A DNA stretch of 64,000 nucleotides from a virus: IMG/VR virus record IMGVR_UViG_3300027896_000001, positions 62,001-126,000 of that record, one strand, 5' to 3'. The first letter of the stretch is position 1; the number at the start of each line of letters is the position of its first letter. The notes beneath the pieces are model-generated. The model ran no database searches and had not been told where the DNA came from. It saw only the letters and a list, made by a program, of their open reading frames with translations. Positions 8,685 to 16,584 of this stretch are shown piece after piece. The position numbers and the translations under genes are program-made.

Positions 8685-10808
8685 TTATGGATTTATAAAT
8701 CCTTTGCTTGTTGCTTCTTCTGAAGTAAAAGCATCAAACGTGGCTTTTGATTTTACCTTGGAAATAGAATCAAGTTCTTCTGTAGTTAATTCAATTCCTT
8801 TGTCTTCCAAAAGATCCTTCAATTGTGAAGGAGAAATACTGAGATAATTGATGAATTCAGTCATTTCTATATTCTTTCGCAAAAGCAATTCTACCGTTTT
8901 TCTCGTATCGTATTCACGGAATTTGGTTAAATAAAAATCCAATTTTGCTTTTTTATCAATAACAATTGGATCTTCACATTGCTTTGTAAAAGATTTGCAT
9001 AATTTTGAAAGACGTTCTATTTCGGCTTTATTGGTTTCGATTCTTTTCCAGGCAGCTCTGCATTCATCCACGCTTGATACCGAACAGGCAAATGGATCAT
9101 CAAGTTTGCCTGATATCAGTTTGTTAAACAAAGGACACATGCCGTCCTCACCTAACCAACAAGTATGACAATACTCGTTTCGCGTAGGTTGAAAAGCGGT
9201 TCCATCTGTTTTAAGTATTTCCTGTTCTATACTTTGTATCGTTGTATTTATCCAAAGAAGTGCTCTTTCAGCAACTTCTTTTGGATTGTTTATTTCATAT
9301 TCTATTGTTTCTCCAAACCTAACATATTCTATTCTTACTATAATTTTATTAAAACTTCTCTCAGGAAGAAATTTATACGCAAGAAGGATATATGTCATTG
9401 TTTGGTGATCTTCCATTAACTCTTTTATACTCATCATTTTTCTGGATGATTTGTAATCCGTGATGACGACATAATCTCCGAAATAACTTAAGACATCTAT
9501 GATTCCTCGGAAATAAGCATCATTGGCATAAAAGTCTTTAAGCGATTTCCAATCTTTATCAAAGACAAGTCGTTTTTCTGTCAAAGTCAAATCACCAGGA
9601 GTTAATGAAAAATCTTTTAAAGTGTAAAATCGATTCATAATATTTCTTACTTCAAGAATGACGTCGGGATCTTCGCATTTATAATAATTAATAGCATTCT
9701 CAACCATGGCGTTATAAGACGCGAGATCCGGCATTGATGGCTTTTCATAAGTATTATGATCGATTGTTTTGTCCATGTCAAAAATCAAATCAGAAATTGT
9801 AACCAAACCAGGAAAATAAGAAGAAATTTTTGTCCGAACATCGTAAAGATATTCTGCAAGTCCCCTTATTCCTTTATTTAAATATTTACTCTCTATGATT
9901 TTTTCATCTTCAGGAAAAATTTTAATGTGTTTTGATTCTGCATAAATACAGAATTTATTTTTAAATAATTCTTCATAACACCATTCTCCGGCTTTTTCAG
10001 CAATTCTATGACATATTTTTCCTGTTTTAAAATAATTTTTATCAGGTTCTTTTAAATTCTTCACATATTGCATATACCATTTAAAAGGACACTGATTAAA
10101 AAGATTTAAACGGGAATAAGAATATGTCTGAGTAGCAAACATTTGCTTGTCACGTTCTGAAATCACAACGCCAAGTTTAAGATTATTTATGTCTTCAGAA
10201 CTTGCGAGATTTTTAACAACACTTGTTTCTGCTGAATAAAGTTGTTGCACTTCGGCCGGCATTGCAAATAGTGGAGCATCCATTTTTTTGATTCTTTCCG
10301 CTTCTTCAGAAACAAATAACTTACAATAAAGTTCGATACATTTTTTAGCATCATATTCTGAACGGTGAGACTCAGAATCGTTCCATTCAATGTTTGCTCT
10401 TATGCAGGCAGTTTTTAATTTATTTCCACCTCTGTATCTATCCCTGCAAAGCAATAATGTATCAATTACTTTTTTTGGAGAAATGCGTAAAAATTTTATA
10501 TCGAAAGACAATACGTTATGTCCAACAACAGTTCTTTCCCCTATGAACGCGGCTATTTCTTCTCTTATTCCGTCAGTAAGATAATTAGGACAATTTTTTA
10601 CCATGTCAATAGTGATATGGTTGACGGCGGTAGCTTCGGGGTTTATATAATTGGACATTGGTTTACAAAGTTTTGTAATAATTTTTCCGATTTTATTACT
10701 GCGATTAAATTCAATTGCGGTTACTTCAACTATTTCGTCTTTTTGATCATTTAATCCGGTTGTTTCAACATCTACAGATACAAGGTCAAAAACAGGTGTT
10801 AAATCCAC
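8685..10808 (-). CDS. DEDDh exonuclease fused to Cas4/RecB-like nuclease
   Basis: 707 residues from a GTG start with AAAGGAG upstream. Residues 8-180 are a DnaQ/RNase T-type 3'-5' exonuclease: D13-V-E15-T-T-G, GHNVLSFDIKFL around 97, and HRSEYDAKKC around 148. From about 230 there is a PD-(D/E)XK nuclease of the RecB/Cas4 group: YSRLNLFNQCPFKWYMQ, then VVITDYKSSRKM, a QTMTYILLAY helix, and EYCHTCWLGEDGMC. One upstream cysteine plus three clustered downstream is the pattern of iron-sulfur Cas4/AddB nucleases. One chain thus joins a proofreading-like exonuclease to a recombination nuclease. The last 130 residues are helical. It likely processes DNA ends in replication or recombination. Confidence 0.85.
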   Translation of the reverse strand: MDLTPVFDLVSVDVETTGLNDQKDEIVEVTAIEFNRSNKIGKIITKLCKPMSNYINPEATAVNHITIDMVKNCPNYLTDGIREEIAAFIGERTVVGHNVLSFDIKFLRISPKKVIDTLLLCRDRYRGGNKLKTACIRANIEWNDSESHRSEYDAKKCIELYCKLFVSEEAERIKKMDAPLFAMPAEVQQLYSAETSVVKNLASSEDINNLKLGVVISERDKQMFATQTYSYSRLNLFNQCPFKWYMQYVKNLKEPDKNYFKTGKICHRIAEKAGEWCYEELFKNKFCIYAESKHIKIFPEDEKIIESKYLNKGIRGLAEYLYDVRTKISSYFPGLVTISDLIFDMDKTIDHNTYEKPSMPDLASYNAMVENAINYYKCEDPDVILEVRNIMNRFYTLKDFSLTPGDLTLTEKRLVFDKDWKSLKDFYANDAYFRGIIDVLSYFGDYVVITDYKSSRKMMSIKELMEDHQTMTYILLAYKFLPERSFNKIIVRIEYVRFGETIEYEINNPKEVAERALLWINTTIQSIEQEILKTDGTAFQPTRNEYCHTCWLGEDGMCPLFNKLISGKLDDPFACSVSSVDECRAAWKRIETNKAEIERLSKLCKSFTKQCEDPIVIDKKAKLDFYLTKFREYDTRKTVELLLRKNIEMTEFINYLSISPSQLKDLLEDKGIELTTEELDSISKVKSKATFDAFTSEEATSKGFINP

Positions 10809-10818
10809 TGATGCTCCT

Positions 10819-11289
10819 TTACACTTGGTCTGAAGGTAATGGCGGTGGTTCTTTAGATTTCATTATATCTTTCATGTACTTTTCAAGTTTTTCAATTAAT
10901 TCAATATAAAATTTAATAGTAGAAATTTGAACATAATCTCTTTGTATTAATTCTCTTAATCCTGAAGACATGGCAAACATTTCATGTTCGTTAAAATTTG
11001 TCACTACTTTAGTTATTTCATTACGCAAAGTAATTCCGTGGGATTCCTGTATACCATCTTCTAATTCCAATACTCGTTTTCGGTATCCAACGGCTTGAGC
11101 AGATTCATCGGCGAACATTTTTTGAAGTTTACCAAGATGTTCATTTTTCTGTACTACATAATCACATAATCGTTTATTTAAATCAGAAGATTTTTTTTGT
11201 TCTTCTTTTATTTTTTGATATAAATAAACAACCCATCCTATAAAACCTATAATTGCTCCTATTAAAAAATTAATTATAAAAACACTCAT
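10819..11289 (-). CDS. Membrane-anchored coiled-coil protein
   Basis: 156 residues. Residues 3-24 (VFIINFLIGAIIGFIGWVVYLY) are a clear transmembrane segment followed by Lys/Glu-rich heptads to about residue 90 and a helical C-terminus ending in PPPLPSDQV. AGGAGG lies upstream. The shape (N-terminal anchor plus cytoplasmic coil) resembles phage spanin-like or membrane-scaffold proteins, but it is not near lysis genes, so I leave the function open. Confidence 0.65.
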   Translation of the reverse strand: MSVFIINFLIGAIIGFIGWVVYLYQKIKEEQKKSSDLNKRLCDYVVQKNEHLGKLQKMFADESAQAVGYRKRVLELEDGIQESHGITLRNEITKVVTNFNEHEMFAMSSGLRELIQRDYVQISTIKFYIELIEKLEKYMKDIMKSKEPPPLPSDQV

Positions 11290-11298
11290 TAACCCCTC

Positions 11299-11315
11299 CT
11301 AATTGTTATTTCATA
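11299..11315 (-). promoter_or_regulatory. Candidate phage promoter motif
   Basis: Minus-strand ATGAAATAACAATTAG, the same motif as at 3792-3810. It abuts the AGGAGG site of the coiled-coil gene, so a transcript starting here would have a very short leader. Confidence 0.35.
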
Positions 11316-11325
11316 TCAAATAAAT

Positions 11326-11520
11326 TTAATAACCGTGAAGTTCTTTCAATTCTTTTAGTATTTCGTATGCAGTAGCAGTGTCGCTATATAAATGAATGTT
11401 CTGCTGTATCCAGTGGTAATTCTCTACTTTGTCCATAGGAATATTCAATAATAGGAGTTTTCTTTTTACCTCGTCGAATCGGATAACCCACGAATCTATT
11501 ATCTTCGGTTTCTCTTCCAT
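11326..11520 (-). CDS. Small protein overlapping the previous gene in another frame
   Basis: 64 residues, starting MEEKPKIIDSWVIRFDEVKR, with helix-rich, protein-like composition throughout. It overlaps the upstream 115-residue gene by 137 bases, more than is usual here, and has no strong ribosome binding site. Either both overlapping frames are used or the two were one gene joined by a frameshift. I keep it because its composition is more natural than the other frame over the shared stretch. Confidence 0.5.
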   Translation of the reverse strand: MEEKPKIIDSWVIRFDEVKRKLLLLNIPMDKVENYHWIQQNIHLYSDTATAYEILKELKELHGY

Positions 11521-11731
11521 ATTGCCATGCCTTCTTTCTTCCTCTTGCTTCTCCGACTTTTTTGTAATCTCCAGTCATTACATAATACGTTACTCCTTTA
11601 GTCATCCCGCCATGATGTTCTAATTCTACACAACTTTTGAATATTTCTTTGACATTGAATTGCCTACCTATAAATCTACCATTATACCAAGATGTTGGTA
11701 AAGTAGATTTAATAATTTCTATTCTGCACAT
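11384..11731 (-). CDS. Small hypothetical phage protein
   Basis: 115 residues with AAGGAAA upstream. The first 55 residues (IKSTLPTSWYNGRFIGRQF, then YYVMTGDYKKV) look like a small beta domain common in phage and host genomes as an uncharacterised protein of about 80 residues. The C-terminal 45 residues overlap the 64-residue gene and have a less natural, Arg/Gly-rich composition, so the true protein may end or shift frame earlier. Confidence 0.5.
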   Translation of the reverse strand: MCRIEIIKSTLPTSWYNGRFIGRQFNVKEIFKSCVELEHHGGMTKGVTYYVMTGDYKKVGEARGRKKAWQYGRETEDNRFVGYPIRRGKKKTPIIEYSYGQSRELPLDTAEHSFI

Positions 11732-11761
11732 AGGCTTGTTTCCTTTTTAGATAATGTTAAA

Positions 11762-12381
11762 AGGTTAATACAACTAAAATAGACAGCGAGAAGACGATCC
11801 GGCGAAGCACCTGAGCCAGTGCTGCTGACATCTCAAATCGAGTTGAAGCGCGCAGTGCCGACGACACGAGGCGACAGAAGTAATGAAAGAGTTCATGATA
11901 CGATGAGTTGGATGCGGGCAGGCTGAGCCGAAGGAGCAGCCGGACCTCAGACAGCTCATCGTGAAATGAACGATTTTCATTACTTCAAGACGAGTGCAGG
12001 TCGGAAAATCTTCAGCGAAGGATGACGCTGAAACACCTGAGCCCCTGACCGCATGGTCGAGGGGCCGAAGGCTTGTCTCATCTCCAGGCGCCCGCGAAGC
12101 GTGGCGAATATGGAGATGAGATGTTTTGAGGAATCCTGAAGCAATCGCGGGCTGGTGGCGCATAGCGGGAAGGGCTCGGGTCCGGCGCCTAGCGCCGGAT
12201 AAGAGCCCTGAAGCTCAATTGCGCCATCCAGAACGCGGTGGTGAAGATTTTAACGAGCACTTCGAATCGATCGATGTCAGCTGCTCTGGCGGTGGTGCTG
12301 GAGCCGTGTGAGGTGACGAGTGTGTTTTCTTTCGTCATTGATTGGCGAATCACCAACCTGGCAATAAACTTGTATTAACCT
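11762..12381 (+). ncRNA. Large structured RNA, family copy 1
   Basis: A 620-base GC-rich segment with no credible gene, closed by a perfect 12-base terminal stem (AGGTTAATACAA with its complement at 12370-12381). Right after the 5' arm comes CTAAA, and CTTGT lies at the 3' arm. Inside are several long nested hairpins: a GAAGTAATGAAA rod at about 11877 pairing with 11980-11995, CTCATCTCC with GGAGATGAG, and CCGGCG-CCTA-CGCCGG. Two internal loops are tandem GA facing GA, which is stable only if the plus strand is the RNA. A 7-base loop CGAATCA sits near the 3' end. Strand is inferred from these loops; neighbouring genes run on the minus strand. Confidence 0.7.
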
Positions 12382-12396
12382 CTTAACAAATTTGAT

Positions 12397-12655
12397 AAAG
12401 TACAACTAAAAATGAATACGAGGGCGGGCTAGATTCTCCAGGAGGAGTAGCTGCAGTGCAGCATCAATCCGCCGACGCGGGGTCTGCACGTCGGGAAAAC
12501 AGACCAGTTTTACTGGTCTGATGAACCGACTGCACGACGCCGCGCTGGCGGAATTGATGCGAAACGCAGCGGAGCCTCCAGGAGAATAGGGCACGACGAG
12601 TTGTAATATTATTATCATCGATCGCCGAAACAGCGATCAAAAATGCTTGTACTTT
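12397..12655 (+). ncRNA. Large structured RNA, family copy 2
   Basis: 259 bases closed by AAAGTACAA and TTGTACTTT, with CTAAA after the 5' arm and the C of CTTGT before the 3' arm. Nested stems include ATTCTCCAGGAGG with its complement, GCATCAATCCGCC with GGCGGAATTGATGC, and CAGACCAGT with ACTGGTCTG. A hairpin GATCGC-CGAAACA-GCGATC precedes the 3' arm. It follows copy 1 after a 15-base linker containing AACAAATTTG, which is also present between copies 3 and 4. The 3' arm overlaps the stop of the minus-strand 137-residue gene. Confidence 0.7.
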
Positions 12656-13067
12656 AGTTTGATGTTTCCACATTCAAAAAATAGTAACCGTTTTCCATTT
12701 TATCGCTTATCATTTCAGAAGCTAAACCAACTCCTGAACATGAGATGGTTCGAGATTCGGTATCAACAACAAACCTGATGCCTCGAAATGAAAAGTGTAA
12801 AAATTTATCAAGTTTGTCAGCCGCTTCCGCAGGAGTATTTTCTGTTTGTTTTGCAAAAGCAGCTTGCTTTTTTCTATCGATTATTTCGACATCTTTAGGT
12901 GTAAGAGCCACAATACATCCATCTGCATTTTTAGGTTCTCCCATATAATCATTACCTTCAAGTATGAATTTTTTAACATCTACACCTTCATTAAACGCGA
13001 CAACCGCGTGAAATGTAATTTTTGCGTTTACTTTTGTGCTTTTTTTTCTCTTCGGTTTTTCAAGCAA
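12654..13067 (-). CDS. Hypothetical protein between RNA elements
   Basis: 137 residues from a TTG start (13067) with AGGAGG five bases upstream. The basic N-terminus (EKPKRKKSTKVNAK) precedes an alpha/beta region (ITFHAVVAFNEGVDVKKFILEG) and a helical middle (AAFAKQTENTPAEAADKL). I recognise no family. It lies on the minus strand between structured RNA copies on the other strand; a basic protein beside these RNAs could be a binding partner, which is a guess from position only. Confidence 0.65.
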   Translation of the reverse strand: MLEKPKRKKSTKVNAKITFHAVVAFNEGVDVKKFILEGNDYMGEPKNADGCIVALTPKDVEIIDRKKQAAFAKQTENTPAEAADKLDKFLHFSFRGIRFVVDTESRTISCSGVGLASEMISDKMENGYYFLNVETSN

Positions 13068-13096
13068 TTATTCCTCCTTGGTAAAAAAATATGAAA

Positions 13097-13116
13097 GGGG
13101 AGATTTTAATCTCCCC
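13097..13116 (-). terminator. Hairpin terminator (minus strand)
   Basis: GGGGAGAT with its complement around a 4-base loop; on the minus strand it is followed by TTTCATATTTTTTT. It would end leftward transcripts just before the 137-residue gene. Confidence 0.7.
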
Positions 13117-13123
13117 TCTCTGT

Positions 13124-13324
13124 TTGCAATATAACTTGATTGAACGTGATGATCTGCTACGGGCGAGCGACGGACCAGTATCCTTCCTAAGGATACCTGG
13201 TCCCGAGCGAGCCCGTTGCCAGATCAGAGCGGCTTCCTGCCCAATTGGGCAGGAATGGGCTTGTTTTGTGCTATTAGCACATACCAGGCGAAACACCTGG
13301 CGCCCTACTAAGCTTATATTGCAA
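13124..13324 (+). ncRNA. Structured RNA, divergent family copy
   Basis: 201 bases closed by TTGCAATATAA and its exact complement, with AACTTGA after the 5' arm and CTTAT at the 3' arm (variants of the family signature). Internal stems: GATCTG/CAGATC, ACGGGC/GCCCGT, GGACCAG/CTGGTCC, the palindrome TTCCTGCCC-AATT-GGGCAGGAA, and the hairpin CCAGG-CGAAACA-CCTGG near the 3' end, with the same 7-base loop as in copies 2-4. Confidence 0.6.
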
Positions 13325-13335
13325 TTTTTTTATAT

Positions 13336-13610
13336 GAAATTAATACAACTAAATTCGATATTTTCTAGGGGTCATCAGGAGACTGTAGGGACCAAAAAGT
13401 CTGGTGCGCAATGCGGGCAGCAGAATTCTGACAGTCGTCACGTTCAGATTTCTCGTAGAGACATCGGAACGTGACAATCGTCAGAATTATGCTGACGACA
13501 TGGAGCACCAGACTGTTGGTCCGGGAAGGATCCTGATGACTGGGAGAAAATCCCATAGTTACTCTATAATGCTGTCGAAACAACAACGTAAAAAATCTTG
13601 TATTAATTTC
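13336..13610 (+). ncRNA. Large structured RNA, family copy 3
   Basis: 275 bases closed by a perfect 13-base stem (GAAATTAATACAA), followed by CTAAA, with CTTGT at the 3' side. The body is one long rod: GTCATCAGGA/TCCTGATGAC, GGACCAA/TTGGTCC, AGTCTGGTGC/GCACCAGACT, AGAATTCTGAC with its complement, TCACGTTC/GAACGTGA. TGT-CGAAACA-ACA lies near the 3' end. No reading frame inside looks like a protein. Confidence 0.7.
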
Positions 13611-13615
13611 TAACA

Positions 13616-14273
13616 AATTTGCATAACTAAATTGAGCGGTAACTTCGATATGGAGAAAAAGGCTGGATATTTTACAAATTTCGCAAGGAACCGAATTGAA
13701 CGGCTTGACGGACGAAATTTGCCAGCTGGGTGGACCTGAGATCCGTTGAGTCGTGCCCATGAGGTGGGGAGCAAAAGGCCGAAGGCCTTGTGAGCCACCT
13801 TGATGGGCAAAGACTCAGAGGATCGGTGGTCCAAGAAGCTGGTAAATTTTGTCGACTAGCCGTTTCAGATTCCGAGAAATTTGTAAAATTGATGCCGGTT
13901 GGTCTTCTTACGCTGCGAGCGCAGTCCGAGGGCTTTTACAATTTCTTCTTCAGGCTGAACCTGAAGAAAAATTGTAAAAACGTAGGACAAGCGAGGGACG
14001 TAAGAAGATCAATTTTCGACATATCGAAAAGGACCGGGACATAGCCTTCGAGGATGAATCAACGCAAATTTTCGAGTACGAACGTTCAAGCGACGTTCCA
14101 GACAAAGCTCGAGAAGACCACTTCTCGAGCTCTGTCTGGAAAAGGAACTGAACGTCCGTGCGAAGTAAATTTGAATTGATTTATCCGGGTAAGAAGGCGT
14201 TCATTTATAACACTTATTCCTGAACGAAACATTCAGGTCGAGATCGGGGACCTCGAAAAAACTTATGCAAATT
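13616..14273 (+). ncRNA. Large structured RNA, family copy 4
   Basis: 658 bases closed by AATTTGCATAA and its complement, with CTAAA after the 5' arm and CTTAT at the 3' arm. At least four long arms are visible: one from CAGCT through GGACC, GAGTC, GCCCAT and GGTGG to the tip AGGCC-GAA-GGCCT; a hairpin TTTTACAATTTC..CAGG with its complement; GACGTTC/CAGACA/GCTCGAGAAG with complements; and CCTGAA-CGAAACA-TTCAGG near the 3' end. It is the largest and best-formed member of the family. Confidence 0.7.
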
Positions 14274-14291
14274 GTTTTAAACACAACGTTT

Positions 14292-14350
14292 GCGCTATGC
14301 TGACGTGCCGGTTCCTCCGGCATGTGGCTTTAGCCCTTGCAGCATGGCGC
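14292..14350. other. Hairpin with nested stems
   Basis: GCGCTATGCTG pairs with CAGCATGGCGC, enclosing TGCCGG-TTCCT-CCGGCA. It lies between the 260-residue gene stop and RNA copy 4 and could end leftward transcription, though no clear T-run follows. Confidence 0.4.
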
Positions 14351-14377
14351 TGTTAGGTGCTGTAAAATTTGTTTCCA

Positions 14378-15160
14378 TTATTTGTTTTTGCGCCTCTTCA
14401 TTAATTTTTCTTTTTCGGCTGACGTGAGCGAACCCAGGTCGAGAGAGCCGCCAATCTCGGTGGGCAGTTTCAGCCCAGCGGCTGACGTGAGCGAACGCAG
14501 GTCGAGAGAGCCGCACTTTGTGGGCAGTTTCAGCCCAGCGGCTGACGTGAGCGAACCCAGGTCGAGATAGCCGTCAATCTCGGTGGGCAGTTTCAGCCCA
14601 GCGGCTGACGTGAGCGAACCCAGGTAGAGAGAGCCGCCAATCTCGGTGGGCAGTTTCAGCCCAGCGGCTGACGTGAGCGAACCCAGGTCGAGAGAGCCGC
14701 CAATCTCGGTGGGCAGTTTCAGCCCAGCGGCTGACGTGAGCGAACCCAGGTAGAGAGAGCCGCACTTTGTGGGCAGTTTCAACCCAGCGGCTGACGTGAG
14801 CGAACGCAGGTCGAGAGAGCCGCACTTTGTGGGCAGTTTCAGCCCAGCGGCTGACGTGAGCGAACCCAGGTCGAGAGAGCCGCTATATATTCCATTTTTG
14901 CACGTCTCGCCCATTGCCCAATTGAAAAACTCAACGAACGACGGATAATGATTTTTCAACCGCTCGTTACATTCCTGCTCAGTTATTTTATCAGTAGGGG
15001 CAACGCGGCAGACTATTTGTCCGCTCGGTAAATAGTGCCCTTCGCGCCATAGCTTTTCGTTCAACTCCAATTTCGCTTGCGTCTCGCTGTGCGATTCTAA
15101 ATTAAAAACCGCGACGTCCCCATTATCGGGGCGATGAAAAAAACTGATGAATTGGCACAT
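14378..15160 (-). CDS. Leucine-rich-like tandem-repeat protein
   Basis: 260 residues. The first 95 form a unique domain (MCQFISFFHRPDNGDVAVF, then a helix and CNERLKNHYPSFVEFFNW). The rest is eight copies of a 20-21-residue unit GSLDLGSLTSAAGLKLPT followed by EIG or KC, nearly identical at the DNA level, then a basic tail KEKLMKRRKNK. This is a bacterial leucine-rich-repeat-like solenoid. The near identity of units points to recent expansion and easy change in copy number. Such proteins usually bind other proteins; the target is unknown. AAGGAAA lies before the ATG. Confidence 0.75.
   Translation of the reverse strand: MCQFISFFHRPDNGDVAVFNLESHSETQAKLELNEKLWREGHYLPSGQIVCRVAPTDKITEQECNERLKNHYPSFVEFFNWAMGETCKNGIYSGSLDLGSLTSAAGLKLPTKCGSLDLRSLTSAAGLKLPTKCGSLYLGSLTSAAGLKLPTEIGGSLDLGSLTSAAGLKLPTEIGGSLYLGSLTSAAGLKLPTEIDGYLDLGSLTSAAGLKLPTKCGSLDLRSLTSAAGLKLPTEIGGSLDLGSLTSAEKEKLMKRRKNK
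14418..14885. repeat. Tandem 60/63-base coding repeats
   Basis: About eight direct repeats with core GCTGACGTGAGCGAACCCAG; units are 63 bases, or 60 where a codon is missing. They lie wholly inside the 260-residue gene and encode its solenoid units. Confidence 0.9.
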
Positions 15161-15228
15161 TGTATTTCCTTTCTTGTTTTAGGCGCAAAAACCTATTTAT
15201 ATTGCCTTGACAAATTTTATTGCATCCC

Positions 15229-15392
15229 AACTGAGATTTGATTCGTGATGGTTGCGCGAGTGGAGGTTGGTATAAAATACAACGTCTGCGTCGGTCGCAG
15301 AAGCGTTGTATTTTAGACCTACCGACTCGAGCCAACTATCGCGACCATTAACAATATAACAGCTCGGTCGAAACAACCGAATGAAACTTGTG
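15229..15392 (+). ncRNA. Structured RNA, sixth family member (weak closing stem)
   Basis: AACTGAG at 15229 and CTTGTG at 15387-15392 match the family ends, and the hairpin CGGT-CGAAACA-ACCG near the 3' end carries the shared loop. The body is a long rod with TAAAATACAACG/CGTTGTATTTTA, GGTTGG/CCAACT-like and ATGGT/ACCAT pairings. The terminal stem is poor compared with the other copies, so it may be degenerate. It fills the gap between the repeat gene and the 372-residue gene. Confidence 0.5.
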
Positions 15393-15393
15393 T

Positions 15394-16506
15394 TTATTTT
15401 TCTTTCGGAACACCCTCTCCGAGCATTGTGTCGGCGGCTTTTTTGCCAAGGTTTTCCGGAATTATTGATTCTCCCTCAGGCCGCTCTACCACGTCTCCGG
15501 CAATATCCCCTTCGTCGGCATCAGGAGGAAACTGAACTGCGATATCTCTTTGCTCGTCGATATTTACTGGAACAGCCCCTTCAACATCAATAGCTTCTTC
15601 CATAGCGGATTTTGAAGCCTCAAGAAGTTTTGCACTTGCGTCTCCGAGTAAAGATACTGCGCCGGCTTCTCCTATCATTCTGGACTGTTTTGCTTTCGAT
15701 GCTAATCCTCTTTTTATCGGTTCCATTACAGAATCGATAAACTCTGGAGTCGGCATTATATCCGTAATGAACACATCACGGCCGCCTGACTTTACCTTAC
15801 GATGAATGAGGAATAGTTTTGCTCCAAACATCCCATCATAAGGAAGAGGTTTTCCCGCTTCAATTTGTTTTACCATGTGGGCTGCTCTTAGCAGCATTGT
15901 AAGATCTATAAATGCGGATTCGAATCCGACTATTGTGTTAATGCTACGAGTTTCAAATCTGTAAGGATTAGGAGCTAAATCAATAACAGGAAAGCATTTT
16001 AGCAATCCCATTTGTTTGCATTTTCCTGCTTTAAAATCAGGACATTCATGAAACAGACATCCGCTTTCGGGAAATCTTATTTCCCATTTGCGGTCTGTTG
16101 CCCCAACAATAAGTTGTTTTGCTTCGGTGCCTTTTCCGTGAGACTTGCACAGCAGGCCTTCACTAGAAGAATATTTTGCCAAATAACTTTCCCACATATC
16201 AGGAACTTCTTTGGCAAGACAGCATACCTCAACTCTTCTTGGTTGAGGACTTTTATTATTTGCTGATTCCAGCATTTTTTGAATAGGTTCATTTAAAACC
16301 CATTCTTTTACTGCTACAATTTTCTGTTCTCTCCCGATGCGTTGCGTCTTTACTATTTCTTTAAGCATTCTATAAAATCCACAAGCGACTGGAGAATTAA
16401 CAGTATTTGGCGGTTCAAGAGGCCCGTATCCAGTGGATATTTTTCCACGATATTTTGTTACCTTGGTGGGCTCTCCATTTTCATCATGAGTCATTCCTAC
16501 TATCAA
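15394..16506 (-). CDS. Recombination-directionality-factor-like protein
   Basis: About 370 residues. I take the TTG at 16506 as start because AGGAGG sits five bases before it; the frame opens at a GTG at 16512 with no room for a site. The N-terminus (GKISTGYGPLEPPNTVNSPVACGFYR), a middle C-x4-C-x6-C pattern (CLFHECPDFKAGKCKQ) followed by FPVIDLAP..RFETRSINTI, and a basic C-terminal half are like the gp3-type recombination directionality factor/phage replication family. The similarity is by pattern only. No integrase is seen in the window, so a role in excision is doubtful and a general replication or recombination role is as likely. Confidence 0.45.
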   Translation of the reverse strand: MIVGMTHDENGEPTKVTKYRGKISTGYGPLEPPNTVNSPVACGFYRMLKEIVKTQRIGREQKIVAVKEWVLNEPIQKMLESANNKSPQPRRVEVCCLAKEVPDMWESYLAKYSSSEGLLCKSHGKGTEAKQLIVGATDRKWEIRFPESGCLFHECPDFKAGKCKQMGLLKCFPVIDLAPNPYRFETRSINTIVGFESAFIDLTMLLRAAHMVKQIEAGKPLPYDGMFGAKLFLIHRKVKSGGRDVFITDIMPTPEFIDSVMEPIKRGLASKAKQSRMIGEAGAVSLLGDASAKLLEASKSAMEEAIDVEGAVPVNIDEQRDIAVQFPPDADEGDIAGDVVERPEGESIIPENLGKKAADTMLGEGVPKEK

Positions 16507-16541
16507 GAGCACCTCCTGTAAAAAATAAATCTGTTAATTAA

Positions 16542-16569
16542 AACGCCCTTGCGTCAACACAAGGGCGTT
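16542..16569 (-). terminator. Hairpin terminator
   Basis: AACGCCCTTG pairs with CAAGGGCGTT; on the minus strand it follows the 251-residue gene and is followed by TTTTAATT. Confidence 0.7.
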
Positions 16570-16584
16570 CCCTTTTTGTGTTGA

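Noticed and set aside
11774-12618. Open frames of 60-130 residues on both strands across the GC-rich segments.
   Set aside because: They have no ribosome binding site, Arg/Ser/Cys-rich unnatural composition and are explained by the long inverted repeats of the RNA elements.
14418-14885. Regular repeats resembling a CRISPR array.
   Set aside because: Repeats are contiguous, in frame and encode a protein solenoid, with no variable spacers.
15394-16506. Evidence of a temperate phage from a recombination-directionality-like protein.
   Set aside because: No integrase or attachment site is seen, and related proteins occur in virulent phages.
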